Shown: piece by piece, positions 63,865 to 64,000 of the stretch
How the letters are laid out: the number at the start of each line of letters is the position of its first letter
Numbering within the stretch: the first letter of the stretch is position 1
NCBI GenBank assembly: GCA_002708825.1
Contig: PAPF01000035.1
Location: forward strand, 80,292 to 144,291
Direction of reading: 5' to 3'
DNA: 64,000 nt
Source of the DNA: Phyllobacteriaceae bacterium
Lineage (GTDB): Bacteria; Pseudomonadota; Alphaproteobacteria; Rhizobiales; Rhizobiaceae
Program-made: the position numbers and the translations under genes
The notes under the pieces: model-generated
Seen by the model: the letters and a program-made list of their open reading frames with translations, nothing else
Database searches by the model: none
Told to the model about the DNA's origin: nothing

Positions 63865-64000
63865 TCAGCGCACCTCGAAGAAGGTGATGCGCACGTGGCC
63901 CAGCAATTTCAGCGAAAGTTGCAGACTTTCGCGCCCGCGAAATTGCGTGAAAGGGAGCAATTTCAGCGAAAGTTGCAGACTTTCGCGCCCGCGAAATTGC
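63865..64000 (-). CDS. 3' end of an unidentified gene containing an in-frame palindromic repeat
   Basis: An open minus-strand frame enters from the right edge and stops at 63865-63867. Its last residues are GHVRITFFEVR. Upstream of that the frame runs through two copies of a 44-bp palindrome spaced by 54 bases, so the peptide repeats QFRGRESLQLSLKLL every 18 residues. The frame is open for all 44 visible codons. I do not recognise the protein, and it could be a chance frame over a repeat. Confidence 0.35.
   Translation of the reverse strand, partial: QFRGRESLQLSLKLLPFTQFRGRESLQLSLKLLGHVRITFFEVR
63903..63946. repeat. 44-bp nested palindrome, copy 1
   Basis: Outer arms GCAATTTC and GAAATTGC (8 bp) enclose inner arms GCGAAAGT and ACTTTCGC (8 bp) around a TGCAG loop. 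All 16 pairs are perfect. A second identical copy starts 54 bases later. No other copy was noticed in the window. Confidence 0.9.
63957..64000. repeat. 44-bp nested palindrome, copy 2
   Basis: Base-for-base identical to copy 1, separated from it by GTGAAAGGGA, and ending exactly at the window edge. The array may continue beyond it. Confidence 0.9.

Noticed and set aside
1..64000. CRISPR array, prophage, insertion sequence or restriction/toxin island
   Set aside because: No spaced direct repeats of CRISPR type, no transposase, integrase, phage structural, restriction or toxin-antitoxin motifs were seen; gene content and base composition look uniform.

Overview
This 64 kb window is GC-rich, densely coding chromosomal DNA from an alphaproteobacterium, most likely of the order Hyphomicrobiales (Rhizobiales). 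The evidence is gene order as well as protein similarity: mutM-echA-rpsT-dnaA, membrane-anchored cytochrome c next to kdsB-pheA, nudC-HIT-SRP RNA-dnaX-ybaB, and def-fmt-truA next to dapE-dapD and a pyrimidine 5'-nucleotidase-like HAD protein are all familiar in that order. No tRNA, rRNA, insertion sequence, prophage or CRISPR array was recognised. Genus is not assigned.

Layout. 1-7595 (minus strand): deoB-mutM-echA-rpsT-dnaA-dnaN-recF, with about 0.9 kb of non-coding, hairpin-bearing DNA upstream of dnaA that holds a perfect DnaA box. 7730-8629: an orphan PhnD-type binding protein. 8670-21765: a Tad/Flp type IVc pilus locus. It has two TadE-like pseudopilins and a short CpaC-N-like protein on the minus strand, three Flp pilin genes (55-58 residues), then cpaA, cpaB, cpaC, cpaD, cpaE, cpaF, tadB and tadC on the plus strand, and tadD divergent. 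CtrA-like motifs sit in front of the pilin genes, cpaB and tadD. 21874-24517: M17 aminopeptidase, MarR-like regulator and NlpC/P60 endopeptidase. 24511-33834 (minus): a tightly coupled yej-type peptide ABC importer with two tandem YejA-like binding proteins, followed by a Nudix hydrolase and a GhrA-like reductase.

34015-38030: cytochrome c, kdsB, pheA, a PAP2 phosphatase and a DUF1206 membrane protein. 38045-46889: nudC, HIT protein, the 4.5S/SRP RNA (ffs), dnaX and ybaB, then a block (EamA, GNAT, ligase-associated exonuclease, ATP-dependent DNA ligase) that separates ybaB from recR. 46970-51248: lytic transglycosylase, CurA-like reductase, a 57-residue small protein, a DksA/TraR zinc-finger protein and rmuC. 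51352-57126: def-fmt-truA convergent with dapE/dapD and two membrane proteins of unknown function. 57272-63828: LOG-family protein, a copper pair (DUF2946-like plus PCuAC), HAD phosphatase, diguanylate cyclase, EamA transporter and feruloyl-CoA synthetase. The last 100 bases hold two copies of a 44-bp nested palindrome inside the 3' end of a minus-strand reading frame that leaves the window.

Most of the window is ordinary housekeeping. I did not find a convincing new defence or mobile system. The items most worth checking are the terminal palindromic repeat, the CtrA-like motifs across the Tad locus, the cysteine-bearing second Flp pilin, the structured dnaA leader, and the exonuclease-ligase pair without its usual Lhr helicase and metallophosphoesterase partners.
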